NCBI GenBank assembly: GCA_017410325.1
Contig: JAFQRA010000023.1
Span: 42,337-106,336, forward strand
DNA from: Clostridia bacterium
GTDB taxonomy: Bacteria > Bacillota > Clostridia > Oscillospirales > Acutalibacteraceae
Length of the DNA stretch: 64,000 nt
Direction of reading: 5' to 3'
Shown piece after piece: positions 42,519-51,129 of this stretch. Both the position numbers and the translations under genes were made by a program. The notes below the pieces were generated by a model. That model did no database searches. It was not told the DNA's origin and saw only the letters and a list, made by a program, of their open reading frames with translations. Position 1 is the first letter of the stretch, and every line of letters starts with the position of its first letter.

Positions 42519-42750
42519 ATGCAGAATGCAAAATGCAAAGTGCAAAGTGCAAAATTAAGGGTCGCTTCGCTCCGATTGTAATTATTATCTGTTAGTCATC
42601 TCTTATCTCTTATCTGTTATCTAAGCGGTATCTAAAATCATCGTGAGATAAGAGATAAAAGATAATAAATATGAGATAATAATTTTTTATAAATTGGGTG
42701 AGGGCGTAGCCCTCCCACAATTTTGCATTTTGCGTTTTGCACTTTGCATT
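42519..42750. repeat. Composite repeat region: ATGCAAA tracts, GGGTCGCTTCGCTCC, ATCTCTTATCT arrays
   Basis: Two ATGCAAA-type tracts, 42519-42556 and (inverted) 42718-42750, flank AAGGGTCGCTTCGCTCCGAT (42557-42576), an inverted pair TCTTATCTCTTATCTGTTATC / GATAAGAGATAAAAGATAAT (about 42600-42666) and a GGGTGAGGGCGTAGCCCTCCC block (about 42696-42716). No gene is supported between 42496 and 42815. Confidence 0.75.
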
Positions 42751-42766
42751 AATAAAAATTATAGCA

Positions 42767-42796
42767 ACAGCCCTGTTCTTGATTGAACAGGGCTGT
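42767..42796 (-). terminator. Terminator of the GDPD gene
   Basis: ACAGCCCTGTTC / GAACAGGGCTGT perfect stem; on the minus strand followed by TGCTATAATTTTT. Confidence 0.88.
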
Positions 42797-42815
42797 AAGT
42801 TTATTAGATTGCGAA

Positions 42816-43595
42816 TCAGCTTTCGGGATATCCGTTCATTTCGTTGAGAATCTGGTGTACTCTGTCGGGGCAGTCGGTGATGATGCCGTCAACCCCCGCT
42901 TTAATCATGTTGCGGATTTCTTCTGCCTCGTCAACCGTCCACACGTTAACCTGAAGGCCGTTTTTGTGGGCGTTTTCCACAAAGCTGCCTCTTATGCAAA
43001 GCTTGTGCGGGTGTGCGGCGTGGCAGTCCATTTTCTTCATATCCTTGAAAGGCGGGAAGATTGAAAGCAGAGCCTTCTTGTATCCTGCGGGGTAGAGGAA
43101 GGCTGTTTTGCACTTGGGGTCAATCTGCTTGATATATTCAAGTATTTCCTTGCTGAAGCTGGAAATGAGCAGAATGTCGCTGAGCTCATACTGCTCAACA
43201 AGCTCAAGCGTTTTCCTTACGAGTGTTTCACGCCTTGCGGCATCGCTTTCGGGCTTTAATTCAATGTTGAGGATTTTAAGGCCCTTACCCTTGGCAAGCT
43301 GTAAAAATTCCTCAAGCGTGGGCAGGGGAGTGCCCTTGAATTCGTTGCTGTAATATGCGCCGAAATCGTACTTCTTAAGCTCGGCAAGTGTCATTTCCTC
43401 GATCTTGCCAGAGCCGTTGGAGGTTTCGTCGATTGTATAGTTGTGGCAGATTACGGGTACGCCGTCCTTGGAAAGGTGTACGTCGGTTTCAAAGCCGTGT
43501 GTACCCATATCTATCGCCTTCTGGAATGCGGGGAGAGTGTTCTGCGGCGCACGCTTGTTTGCGCCTCTGTGAGCAATAATATTTACGCTGTACAT
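42816..43595 (-). CDS. Glycerophosphodiester phosphodiesterase
   Basis: 259 residues. GDPD barrel with N-terminal HRGANKRAPQNTLPAFQKA, GFETDVHLSKDGVPVICH, ELKPES and NVWTVDEAEEIRNMIKAGVDGIITDCPD near the end, so the metal and catalytic residues (HR...E.D...H) are kept. Splits deacylated phospholipids to glycerol 3-phosphate and an alcohol. Start 43595 follows AGGAGG and is preferred over an upstream ATG lying in the argS spacer. 52 bases separate it from argS. Confidence 0.93.
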   Translation of the reverse strand: MYSVNIIAHRGANKRAPQNTLPAFQKAIDMGTHGFETDVHLSKDGVPVICHNYTIDETSNGSGKIEEMTLAELKKYDFGAYYSNEFKGTPLPTLEEFLQLAKGKGLKILNIELKPESDAARRETLVRKTLELVEQYELSDILLISSFSKEILEYIKQIDPKCKTAFLYPAGYKKALLSIFPPFKDMKKMDCHAAHPHKLCIRGSFVENAHKNGLQVNVWTVDEAEEIRNMIKAGVDGIITDCPDRVHQILNEMNGYPES

Positions 43596-43646
43596 ATTTA
43601 ATCCTCCTGGTAACTGTTGAATATGCAATTCTCGGCAGTTACACAT

Positions 43647-45341
43647 TTACATAGATTCGGGAACGTCTATCTTAAGCATTGTGAGTACGCTGTGGAGTGT
43701 TGATTTGACGCAGGAGCAAAGGTAGAGCCTTGCTCTTGTGAGTGCCTCGTCATCCGTGCTGACACGGCAGGCGTTATAGAACTTGTGGAAGAGTGTTGCA
43801 AGCTCGACACAGTAGCGTGTTATTCTTGCGGGGTCATAGTTCTTTGCCGCGTTTACGATTTCGCCCGTGAGAGAGGCAAGGTGGCTGATAAGCTCTCTTT
43901 CCTCGGGTGCTGTGAGCAGTGCGAGCTCTTCGTTGCCGGCTTCAATTGCTTCGATGCTCTCAATGCCGAGCTTTCTGAAGATACTGCAGATTCTTGCGTG
44001 TGCATACTGGCAGTAGTAAACGGGGTTCTGTGAACTCTGCTCAACGGCAAGGTCAAGGTCAAAGTCCATCTGTGAGCCGGGCTCACGCATATTGAACAGG
44101 AAGCGTACCGCATCAATCGGGATTTCCTCAAGCAGGTCAACGAGAGTGATGGATTTACCCGTACGCTTGCTCATTCTTACAACCTCGCCGCCGCGTGTAA
44201 GGCGGACAAGCTGCATAAGAATGATGTCGAGCTTTGAGGAATCCGTGCCGAGTGCTTCAAGCACGCCCTTCATTCTTGCAACGTGACCGTGGTGGTCAGC
44301 ACCCCAGATGTTGATAGCCTTGTCGAACTTTCTCTTTTCAAGCTTGTTGCGGTGGTAGGCAATGTCTGCGGCAAAATAGGTCGGGTTGCCGTTGGCACGC
44401 ACAAGCACCTCGTCCTTTTCGCCGCCGTGCTCGGTTGCCTTGTACCAGACTGCACCGTCCTTTTCGTAGGTGAGGTCCTTTTCCTTGAGCATATTGAGGG
44501 TTTCCTCAAGCTCGCCGCTGTTATAAAGTGAGCTTTCACGGAACCATACGTCGTAGAAAATCCTGTACTTGTCAAGGTTTTCGTGCATCTTATCAATATT
44601 GAGGGGAAGTGCAAATTCAACGAGTGCCGCTCTGCGCTCTTCCTCGGATGCGTTCATATATTTATCGCCGTGAATGTCGGCAAACTGCTGTGCTCTTTCC
44701 TTGATATCCTCGCCGTGGTAGCTGTCCTCGGGAAGCTCAACGGTATCCTCGCCCTTGAAAATCTGCTGATATCTGATGTCAAGAGAAAGGCCGAACTTTG
44801 CAATCTGGTTGCCTGCGTCGTTGACGTAGAATTCCCTTGTTACCTTATAGCCTGCTCTGTCCATAACGGCGGCAAGACAGTCGCCGAGTGCACCGCCGCG
44901 GGCGTTGCCCATGTGCATCGGGCCTGTCGGGTTTGCGGAAACGAACTCGATGTTTACCGTTTTGCCGCCGCCGAAATCGGAGGAGCCGTAGCTGTCGCCG
45001 CACTCACGCACGTCACGCAGAATAGCGGAATAATAATCGTTGCCGAGGTAGAAGTTGATAAAGCCTGCTCCTGCAACCTCACACTTTTCAACGTAAGTAC
45101 CCTCAAGATTGAGGTTTGCACATACTGCATCGGCAATCTGTCTGGGTGCTCTGCGGAAAGCTCTTGCGCCTGCCATTGCGGCATTGCTGGAAAAATCGCC
45201 GTTGGCACGGTCTGCAGGAACTTCAATATTGAAGGACGGAATTTCCGCTTCGGGCAGAGTGCCGTCTGCTATTGCTTTTTCAAAAGCCTGGTTGATGGCA
45301 CAGGTGAGCTTGTCCTGTACCTGCTGGACAATTTTAGACAT
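43647..45341 (-). CDS. argS: Arginine--tRNA ligase
   Basis: 564 residues, class I synthetase charging tRNA-Arg. Add-1 N-terminal domain (about 1-110), HIGH-type motif ANPTGPMHMGNARGGALGD, HAVADAVY-like insertion and KMSKS-type motif RMSKRTGKSITLVDL, then DALR-type anticodon domain (C-terminal 120 residues with LYLCSCVKSTLHSVLTMLKIDVPESM). GAGAGGTAAAATATA precedes the ATG. Same strand as, and 14 bases after, the DUF1934 gene, forming an operon with ddl. Confidence 0.97.
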   Translation of the reverse strand: MSKIVQQVQDKLTCAINQAFEKAIADGTLPEAEIPSFNIEVPADRANGDFSSNAAMAGARAFRRAPRQIADAVCANLNLEGTYVEKCEVAGAGFINFYLGNDYYSAILRDVRECGDSYGSSDFGGGKTVNIEFVSANPTGPMHMGNARGGALGDCLAAVMDRAGYKVTREFYVNDAGNQIAKFGLSLDIRYQQIFKGEDTVELPEDSYHGEDIKERAQQFADIHGDKYMNASEEERRAALVEFALPLNIDKMHENLDKYRIFYDVWFRESSLYNSGELEETLNMLKEKDLTYEKDGAVWYKATEHGGEKDEVLVRANGNPTYFAADIAYHRNKLEKRKFDKAINIWGADHHGHVARMKGVLEALGTDSSKLDIILMQLVRLTRGGEVVRMSKRTGKSITLVDLLEEIPIDAVRFLFNMREPGSQMDFDLDLAVEQSSQNPVYYCQYAHARICSIFRKLGIESIEAIEAGNEELALLTAPEERELISHLASLTGEIVNAAKNYDPARITRYCVELATLFHKFYNACRVSTDDEALTRARLYLCSCVKSTLHSVLTMLKIDVPESM

Positions 45342-45354
45342 TATATTTTACCTC

Positions 45355-45771
45355 TCATTCAAATCGGAATGTAACTTTCAGTTCGTTGTGTGAGCAGAAG
45401 CCCGTGTTGAAATCCAGCGTGTAGCTGAAATTCAGCTCGCCGCCGTTTTCGTTAAGACGGCTTCGTACGTCCTTGCCTCTGACTCCGAGCATAAGGTCGG
45501 CGTATTCGGTGGCATACATACAGCTGTAGCGCTTGCCCGGCTCGACAATAAGCTGTGCGTTGTGCTTGCCGCCAAGGCGGTGCATCGTAACCTTGCTTCC
45601 GTCAACGGTGAGCGTTGTAACGCTGCCGCTGAAATCCTCAGTTTCATCGTAGCGGAGCACAAAGCCCGTAAGCGTTCTGTCGTATTCGCCGACGGTGGTG
45701 AGCTTTGCCTCTTCGGGCTCGCCGTCTATCTCGTGCCTGTCGGCAATTGTGATAACTACCTTTCTGCTCAT
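45355..45771 (-). CDS. DUF1934 (calycin-like) protein
   Basis: 138 residues from ATG 45771, which overlaps the ddl stop as ATGA. Beta-barrel-like DUF1934: TGFVLRYDET, VTMHRLGGKHNAQLIVEPGKRYSCMYATEY, GGELNFSYTLDFNT and LKVTFRF at the end. Small cytosolic calycin-like fold with no known function; common beside ddl or argS in Firmicutes. Translationally coupled to ddl. Confidence 0.9.
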   Translation of the reverse strand: MSRKVVITIADRHEIDGEPEEAKLTTVGEYDRTLTGFVLRYDETEDFSGSVTTLTVDGSKVTMHRLGGKHNAQLIVEPGKRYSCMYATEYADLMLGVRGKDVRSRLNENGGELNFSYTLDFNTGFCSHNELKVTFRFE

Positions 45772-46844
45772 ATTTCCCGTGCCCTCTTTTCTATTGCAAG
45801 GCACAGCAGCTTATCTATAAGCTCGGGGTAGGGAAGGCCGCTGTGCGCCCAGAGCTTGGGGTACATACTGATTGAGGTGAAGCCGGGAATGGTGTTGATT
45901 TCGTTGAGCTTGATTTCTTCGCCGTTTACAAAGAAATCCACTCTTGAAAAGCCCGAGCAGCCCAAAGCCTTGTACGCTCTGATTGCTTCCTTCTGTACCC
46001 TCTTGAGCATATCCTCGCTTATTCTTGCGGGGATGAACAGGCCGCTGTCGCCCGAAATGTATTTCGCCTCGTAATCGTAGAAATCGTTGCAGGGTGCAAT
46101 TTCACCCGGCGTTGCGGCTACGGGCTCATCGTTGCCGAGTACGGCACATTCCACCTCGCTGCCGATAACGGTTTCTTCAAGCACTACCTTGCTGTCGTTT
46201 GCAAAGGCCGTTTCAAAAGCGTCTGCCAGCTCGTTGAGGTCGCTTGCCTTGCTGATACCGACCGAAGAGCCTGCCTTTGCGGGCTTTACGAATATCGGGT
46301 AGCCGAGCTTTTCTGCGCACTCATCAAGTGCTTTGTGAGGGTTGCTTCGGTATTCGTGCTCGGTGTAGCTGAGCCACTTTGCCTGCGGAATACCTGCGCG
46401 GTCTGCAAGTGCGTTTGTGAGTGCCTTGTCCATACAGGCCGCACTCGATGTCATATCACAGCCGACATAGGGAATTTCAGCCAGCTGAAGCAGACCCTGT
46501 ACCGTGCCGTCTTCGCCGTTTTTGCCGTGAAGCACGGGGAAAACAACGTCAACCCTTGTCTGCCTGGCTTCACCGTTGATTATTTCAACTATGCCGCTGA
46601 CTGTCGGGTCGGGGGATACAAAGGCAGGGACAAGGTTAACGGTATCCTCAAGCCACTTGTCCTCGGGCAGAAGCGCTGTGTCGCCGTTGAAGCGGTACCA
46701 CGCACCGTCCTTGGTTATACCCATTTTGATTATATCGTATTTGTCCTGCGGAATGTTTGCAATGACGGAGGAAGCGGAAACGCACGAAACGTCGTGCTCA
46801 CTCGACTTGCCGCCGAAAAGCACCAGAACGGTAAGCTTATCCAT
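45768..46844 (-). CDS. ddl: D-alanine--D-alanine ligase
   Basis: 358 residues, ATP-grasp enzyme supplying D-Ala-D-Ala for peptidoglycan. Motifs: LVLFGGKSSEHDVSC at the N-terminus, HGKNGEDGTVQGLLQ, PIFVKPAKAGSSVGI, ECAVLGN, SRVDFF and LNEINTIPGFTSISMYPKLW. The final Tyr-Pro-Lys-Leu element fits D-Ala (not D-lactate) ligases. A weakly spaced AAGGAG lies 13 bases before the ATG. First gene of ddl-DUF1934-argS. Confidence 0.96.
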   Translation of the reverse strand: MDKLTVLVLFGGKSSEHDVSCVSASSVIANIPQDKYDIIKMGITKDGAWYRFNGDTALLPEDKWLEDTVNLVPAFVSPDPTVSGIVEIINGEARQTRVDVVFPVLHGKNGEDGTVQGLLQLAEIPYVGCDMTSSAACMDKALTNALADRAGIPQAKWLSYTEHEYRSNPHKALDECAEKLGYPIFVKPAKAGSSVGISKASDLNELADAFETAFANDSKVVLEETVIGSEVECAVLGNDEPVAATPGEIAPCNDFYDYEAKYISGDSGLFIPARISEDMLKRVQKEAIRAYKALGCSGFSRVDFFVNGEEIKLNEINTIPGFTSISMYPKLWAHSGLPYPELIDKLLCLAIEKRAREI

Positions 46845-46965
46845 AACGTGAAAAAATCTCCTTGAATATGTTGATGAAATAAAGATATATTACTGTTAAA
46901 TACTTATACCCATACAAATATATATTACCATAATTTTTACGCCTGTGCAATTGTTTTTATGACAA

Positions 46966-46994
46966 AAGGCGCTGCCGTTTGCCGACAACGCCTT
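46966..46994 (-). terminator. Hairpin after the PRTase gene
   Basis: AAGGCG / CGCCTT plus internal pairing, T4 on the minus strand. Weak T-tract. Confidence 0.5.
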
Positions 46995-47017
46995 GTACAA
47001 CTTATATATTATCGGTG

Positions 47018-47662
47018 TCAGCCCAGCTTTGAATAGCCGTAGCTGTTGATGAGTGCATCGAGCTTTTTGCCCTGCTTGCAAAGCGGACATTCGTGTGACG
47101 GCACGGTGAAATAACCGTCGAGGTCGTTGGGGTTGAAAACGGAAGTGACCGTATAGCCTGCACACTCCTCCGTTGTGGAGAAGATTGAGGCAACGCCGGA
47201 AACCTCGCCGCCGTAGTAACGCACAGCCTCAATAGCCGCCTTTGCGGTGCCGCCTGTTGCAACGGAAACCGCAAGCACAAGCACGTGCTTGCCCTGAATC
47301 ATAGGCACAAGGTTGTCGCGGAATATCATCTGCGACGTGCCTGTCATTTCGGGTGTCATAACATAAATGGTCTGGTGAGCATTTATGTTCATAAAGTCGT
47401 TTTTGGTAAGCTGGTCTGCAAGGCAGGTGCCGATAACCTCTGTGCCGTCGAGGCAGAGGATGGTATCTATGACTGTTGAATAGTTGTAGCTGCCGCAAAG
47501 TGCTTTGGCAACAGCCTTTGCCTCGGAAAGACGGGATTTCTGGGCAACAACATCAATATAATAGTTACTGTGTGAGTGGTTGGTTGCAAAATGGCCCTGT
47601 GAAACACGAAGAAAAAGGTTGTTCTGCTTTGTTTTAATTTTAATCATATTATCTGCAGGCAT
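47018..47662 (-). CDS. Type I phosphoribosyltransferase (orotate PRTase-like)
   Basis: 214 residues. Type I PRTase fold: TVIDTILCLDGTEVIG (start strand), HQTIYVMTPEMTGTSQMIFRDN and the PRPP loop VLVLAVSVATGGTAKAAIEAVRYYGG. A Cys pair HECPLCKQGKKLD near the C-terminus may bind zinc, as in the OPRT-like group found in Clostridia. AGGAGG precedes the ATG. Probably acts in nucleotide salvage or biosynthesis, but the usual acidic part of the PRPP motif is replaced by LAVS, so the substrate is uncertain. Confidence 0.75.
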   Translation of the reverse strand: MPADNMIKIKTKQNNLFLRVSQGHFATNHSHSNYYIDVVAQKSRLSEAKAVAKALCGSYNYSTVIDTILCLDGTEVIGTCLADQLTKNDFMNINAHQTIYVMTPEMTGTSQMIFRDNLVPMIQGKHVLVLAVSVATGGTAKAAIEAVRYYGGEVSGVASIFSTTEECAGYTVTSVFNPNDLDGYFTVPSHECPLCKQGKKLDALINSYGYSKLG

Positions 47663-47782
47663 TATGTATACCTCCTGTGGGATTTAAGTGTGCTTATTGT
47701 ACAATAAATGCAGAGCAATTGCAATATTATTCGTCAATTTTGTTGTGAAAAAATATGGAAGCCAAAAATATTCAAAAAACAG

Positions 47783-47811
47783 TTGACAGCAGGGCAAAAG
47801 TCTGTTATTAT
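47783..47811 (+). promoter_or_regulatory. Promoter of infC-rpmI-rplT
   Basis: TTGACA (47783-47788), 17-base spacer, TATTAT (47806-47811); transcription would begin near 47819, giving a leader of about 165 bases. Confidence 0.88.
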
Positions 47812-47818
47812 CTATAGG

Positions 47819-47968
47819 CAAAACAAAGCAGGATTCTTCCCGTGTCCTCACCGTCGGGGCAAAGCTCTACGGCGGTCAATAACCTCACCGTGTGCCTTTG
47901 GGCGTTTTTCGGCGGTGTATTATTGTGTGCGTGGGTAGTTTCTGCCTGCGCGTTTTTATTATTTTTTG
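47819..47968 (+). ncRNA. infC-rpmI-rplT leader, candidate L20 leader
   Basis: Long structured leader with CCTCACCGT repeated (47843 and 47882) and a terminator-like hairpin at 47929-47951 directly before infC. This position and operon match the L20-responsive leader known in Firmicutes, but I could not align the consensus by eye. Confidence 0.55.
47929..47968 (+). terminator. Attenuator before infC
   Basis: GCGTGGGTAG / CTGCCTGCGC stem with several G-U pairs, then GTTTTTATTATTTTTT. It ends just before the infC Shine-Dalgarno. Confidence 0.65.
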
Positions 47969-47981
47969 GGGGTGCTTGAAC

Positions 47982-48500
47982 ATTAGTGCTAAAGAACTGC
48001 AGATCAATGAAGAAATAAGAGACAAGGAGCTGCGAATCATAAGCAGCAACGGTGAACAGCTTGGCATCATGTCGGCTAGCGAGGCTCAGAAGATTGCGGA
48101 TGAGCAGAATCTCGACCTGGTCAAGATTTCTCCGCAGGCCAAACCGCCTGTGTGTAAAATTATGGACTACGGCAAGTATCGCTTCGATATGGCAAAGAGG
48201 GAAAAGGAAGCCAGGAAGAATCAGCGCATCGTTGAAGTCAAGGAAATTCGCCTTTCCGTAAACATTGATACGCACGATTTTGACACTAAGGTCGGCCACG
48301 CGAGGCGATTCGTTGCCGGTGGCGACAAGGTCAAGGTTTCAATCCGTTTCAGAGGCCGTGAGATGGCTCACACCAACCTCGGTAACGAAATTATGGAGCG
48401 TTTTGCACAGGCCTGTGCAGAATTTGCCAATATTGAAAAGCCCGCAAAGCTCGAGGGACGCCAGATGCTGATGTTCCTCGCACCTAAATCAACAAAATAA
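47982..48500 (+). CDS. infC: Translation initiation factor IF-3 (ATT start)
   Basis: 172 residues. N-domain INEEIRDKELRIISSNGEQLG, linker, and C-domain VEVKEIRLSVNIDTHDFDTKVGHARRF. No ATG is near; ATT at 47982 lies 7 bases after GGGGGTG, and non-standard ATT starts are typical of infC, allowing IF-3 to repress itself. A TTG six bases earlier is too near the Shine-Dalgarno. Frees 30S subunits and checks start codons. First gene of infC-rpmI-rplT. Confidence 0.96.
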   Translation: MSAKELQINEEIRDKELRIISSNGEQLGIMSASEAQKIADEQNLDLVKISPQAKPPVCKIMDYGKYRFDMAKREKEARKNQRIVEVKEIRLSVNIDTHDFDTKVGHARRFVAGGDKVKVSIRFRGREMAHTNLGNEIMERFAQACAEFANIEKPAKLEGRQMLMFLAPKSTK

Positions 48501-48518
48501 TCAAGGAGGATAAAACAA

Positions 48519-48716
48519 ATGCCTAAGATCAAAACTCACTCCGGTGCAAAGAAGCGTTTTAAGCTGTCCAAGAACGGCAAGCCTATGAGAGGTCACGCTT
48601 ACAAATCACACATCCTTACAAAGAAGAGCACAAAGCGCAAGAGAAATCTCCGCAAGACAGCTGTTGCTGACGTAACAAACTGCAAGCAGATCAAGCGCCT
48701 TATTCCCTACAAATAA
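48519..48716 (+). CDS. rpmI: 50S ribosomal protein L35
   Basis: 65-residue basic protein with [21 protein letters not shown] and the end LIPYK typical of L35. AAGGAGG precedes the ATG. Lies between infC and rplT as in nearly all Firmicutes. Confidence 0.98.
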   Translation: MPKIKTHSGAKKRFKLSKNGKPMRGHAYKSHILTKKSTKRKRNLRKTAVADVTNCKQIKRLIPYK

Positions 48717-48766
48717 TAAAAAGGGTCGGCTCAAAACTTAAGAATAATATTTGGAGGTAACTAATC

Positions 48767-49120
48767 ATGGCTCGTATTAAGGGCGCAACAATGACTCGCA
48801 AGAGAAGAAATAAAGTTCTCAGAATGGCAAAGGGCTACTACGGCTCAAAGGCAAAGCTTTTCAAGACCGCCAAGCAGGCTGTTATGAAGTCCGGCCAGTA
48901 CGCATACATCGGCCGTAAGCTCAAGAAGAGAGATTTCCGCCGTCTCTGGATTTCCCGTATTTCTGCTGCTGCAAAGGCAAACGGCATGAACTACTCAACA
49001 CTTATCAACGGCCTCAAGAAGGCAGGCATCAACCTTAACAGAAAGATGCTCTCCGAAATCGCTATCTCTGACCCCGCAGCTTTCACAGCAATCTGCGAGA
49101 AGGCAAAGGCAGCACTTTAA
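48767..49120 (+). CDS. rplT: 50S ribosomal protein L20
   Basis: 117 residues: [56 protein letters not shown] and [21 protein letters not shown] are the L20 core. Early 50S assembly protein and probable autoregulator of the operon through the infC leader. TTTGGAGG precedes the ATG. Confidence 0.98.
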   Translation: MARIKGATMTRKRRNKVLRMAKGYYGSKAKLFKTAKQAVMKSGQYAYIGRKLKKRDFRRLWISRISAAAKANGMNYSTLINGLKKAGINLNRKMLSEIAISDPAAFTAICEKAKAAL

Positions 49121-49135
49121 TAATCAATAACTATG

Positions 49136-49172
49136 TCAAGCCCTCGGAAATAACCGTGGGCTTGAGTTTTTG
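49136..49172 (+). terminator. Terminator after rplT
   Basis: TCAAGCCC-CGG / CCG-GGGCTTGA (one bulge each side) followed by GTTTTTGTTT. The next gene begins within 20 bases. Confidence 0.8.
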
Positions 49173-49185
49173 TTTGGTGATAAAT

Positions 49186-49971
49186 ATGCAGACTGTATTA
49201 ACTGCCAAAAACAACGATAAAATAAAACAGGCCGTCCGTCTGAGGGACAGCGCAAGGGCACGCCGTGAGGAAGGCTTATTCTTTCTTGAGGGTGCAAGGC
49301 TTTGCGCTGATGCCGCAATGAACGTTGAGGTTGAAAGGCTTTTTTACACCTCAAGGGCGGAGGAAAAGTATTCGCATGAGGTTACACTGCTTAAAGAAAA
49401 GGCCGTCGAAGCCTGTGAAATTTCCGAGGAAATTTCACAGAAGCTGTCGGACACCTTTTCACCTCAGGGTATATTTTGTGTGTGCAAAACTATTGACAAA
49501 AAGCATTATATAGATAAAATATATAGTAGCGCAAAATTGGTTGCGCTCGAAAACATTCAGGACCCTGCCAATCTCGGCGCAATCATCCGCACCGCGGAGG
49601 CGTTGGGAATAGGCGGCGCAGTGCTTTGCGGCTGCTGTGATGTGTATAACCCGAAGACACAGCGTGCGGCTATGGGCTCAATGCTCCGTATGCCGTTTAT
49701 CTGTGTTTCCGATATGCCCGAAGCAATGAAGGAGCTGGAGAGCAAGGGCTACGTAACCCTTTCCTCAACTCCGGGTGAAGGCGCAGAGGATATCACCAAA
49801 ACAGACCTCGGCGAAAAAACGGTCTGTGTCATCGGAAACGAGGGCAACGGCGTTGAAGAGGCTACGATGCAAAGCTGTATGCACCGTGTGCGTGTGCCTA
49901 TGCGCGGCAGAGCAGAATCGCTCAACGCTTCAATGGCGGCGGCGATAATTATGTGGGAGCTGATGAGATGA
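49186..49971 (+). CDS. SpoU/TrmH-family RNA 2'-O-methyltransferase
   Basis: 261 residues. N-terminal substrate-binding domain (RLRDSARARREEGLFFLEGARLC) and a C-terminal SPOUT fold with NIQDPANLGAIIRTAEALGIGGAVLCG, VCVIGNEGNGVEE and RGRAESLNASMAAAIIMWEL. Close to RlmB/TsnR-type 23S rRNA methylases. ATG 49186 is chosen; its Shine-Dalgarno is weak (TTGGTGA). Its last codon overlaps dprA as ATGA. Confidence 0.93.
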   Translation: MQTVLTAKNNDKIKQAVRLRDSARARREEGLFFLEGARLCADAAMNVEVERLFYTSRAEEKYSHEVTLLKEKAVEACEISEEISQKLSDTFSPQGIFCVCKTIDKKHYIDKIYSSAKLVALENIQDPANLGAIIRTAEALGIGGAVLCGCCDVYNPKTQRAAMGSMLRMPFICVSDMPEAMKELESKGYVTLSSTPGEGAEDITKTDLGEKTVCVIGNEGNGVEEATMQSCMHRVRVPMRGRAESLNASMAAAIIMWELMR

Positions 49972-51110
49972 GTTCCGCTTACGGCGAGGACGTTTACCGT
50001 ATATGGCTTGCAGAGTGTCTGGGCGCAGGCTCTGATTACCTTACCGCCGTCACTGAATTCGGCGGTGCCCGTGCTTTTTATGAGGCAGGTGAAATCGAGT
50101 GGCGTATGCTCGGAATATTCAGACCTGCGCAGATATCAAAGCTTTCAAAGCGCGATTTGTCAGCGGCAAGCAGAGCGGTGCAGATATGCAAGGCGAATTT
50201 GTGGCATATAATACCTCAGGACAGTGCCGATTATCCCGTACACCTGGGTATGATAAAGGATGCTCCCGCTTTGCTTTACGCAAACGGCGATAAGGAAAGC
50301 CTGAAGAATAAGCTGTGTATTTCAATCGTCGGCGCAAGAGAGGCTTCTCTCTACGGAAAAGAGGTTGCCTTCCGTCTGGCAGCTTCGCTTGTGCGCGCAG
50401 GCGTTACGGTTATCAGCGGAGGAGCCCTGGGTATTGATTCCGCTTCTCACGAGGGCGCAATAAGCGCCGGCGGCAAAACCGTTGCCGTTATGGGCTGCGG
50501 TCTGGGTGCCTCATATCTGTCCGAAAACGAAGCGCTTCGCAATTCCGTATCGAAAAACGGCGCGGTAATCAGCGAATATCTTCCGCTTTCAAAGCCCAGC
50601 AGAGCCAGCTTCCCGATGAGAAACCGCATAATCAGCGGTATGTCGCTGATGACGGTTGTTGTGGAAGCAAGCGAAAAGAGCGGTTCTTTGGGCACGGCAA
50701 AGCACGCATTCTCACAGGGGCGTGACGTAGGCGCGGTACCGGGCGACGTAATCAGCTCAGCTTTTGTCGGCTCGAATTTCCTGCTTTCACAGGGCGCCAA
50801 ACATATTGCATCTGCGGCGGATGTTCTTGAAGATTATGTATATACTTATCCCGAGCTTATCAATCTGAGCAAGGTTGAACGCACGCTTGAACGAAAGGCG
50901 GATGAAAAGCCCGTCAAAAAGCGCGCACCCGAAAGTTTATCTCAGAGACAGGCGGCTGTTTATGAGCTTTTCGGCGGTGAGCCGATGAGCTTTGACCTGC
51001 TTGTCACCAAAAGCGGACTTGATGCACCTGCTCTTTCTCTGACACTCACCGAGCTTGAACTCGAAGGGTTAATTACGGAATGTGCAGGCAACAGATATAA
51101 AATAGTTTGA
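49968..51110 (+). CDS. dprA: DNA-processing protein DprA
   Basis: 380 residues. SMF/Rossmann core VSIVGAREASLYGKEVAFRLAASLVRAGVTVISGGALGIDSASHEGA, GAVISEYL, FPMRNRIISGMS, GRDVGAVPGD and a C-terminal winged helix (LSQRQAAVYELFGGEPMSFDLLV). Binds ssDNA and loads RecA in transformation and recombination. Starts inside the methylase stop. Upstream of topA as usual. Confidence 0.95.
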   Translation: MSSAYGEDVYRIWLAECLGAGSDYLTAVTEFGGARAFYEAGEIEWRMLGIFRPAQISKLSKRDLSAASRAVQICKANLWHIIPQDSADYPVHLGMIKDAPALLYANGDKESLKNKLCISIVGAREASLYGKEVAFRLAASLVRAGVTVISGGALGIDSASHEGAISAGGKTVAVMGCGLGASYLSENEALRNSVSKNGAVISEYLPLSKPSRASFPMRNRIISGMSLMTVVVEASEKSGSLGTAKHAFSQGRDVGAVPGDVISSAFVGSNFLLSQGAKHIASAADVLEDYVYTYPELINLSKVERTLERKADEKPVKKRAPESLSQRQAAVYELFGGEPMSFDLLVTKSGLDAPALSLTLTELELEGLITECAGNRYKIV

Positions 51111-51129
51111 AAAGGAAGGACATACTTAA

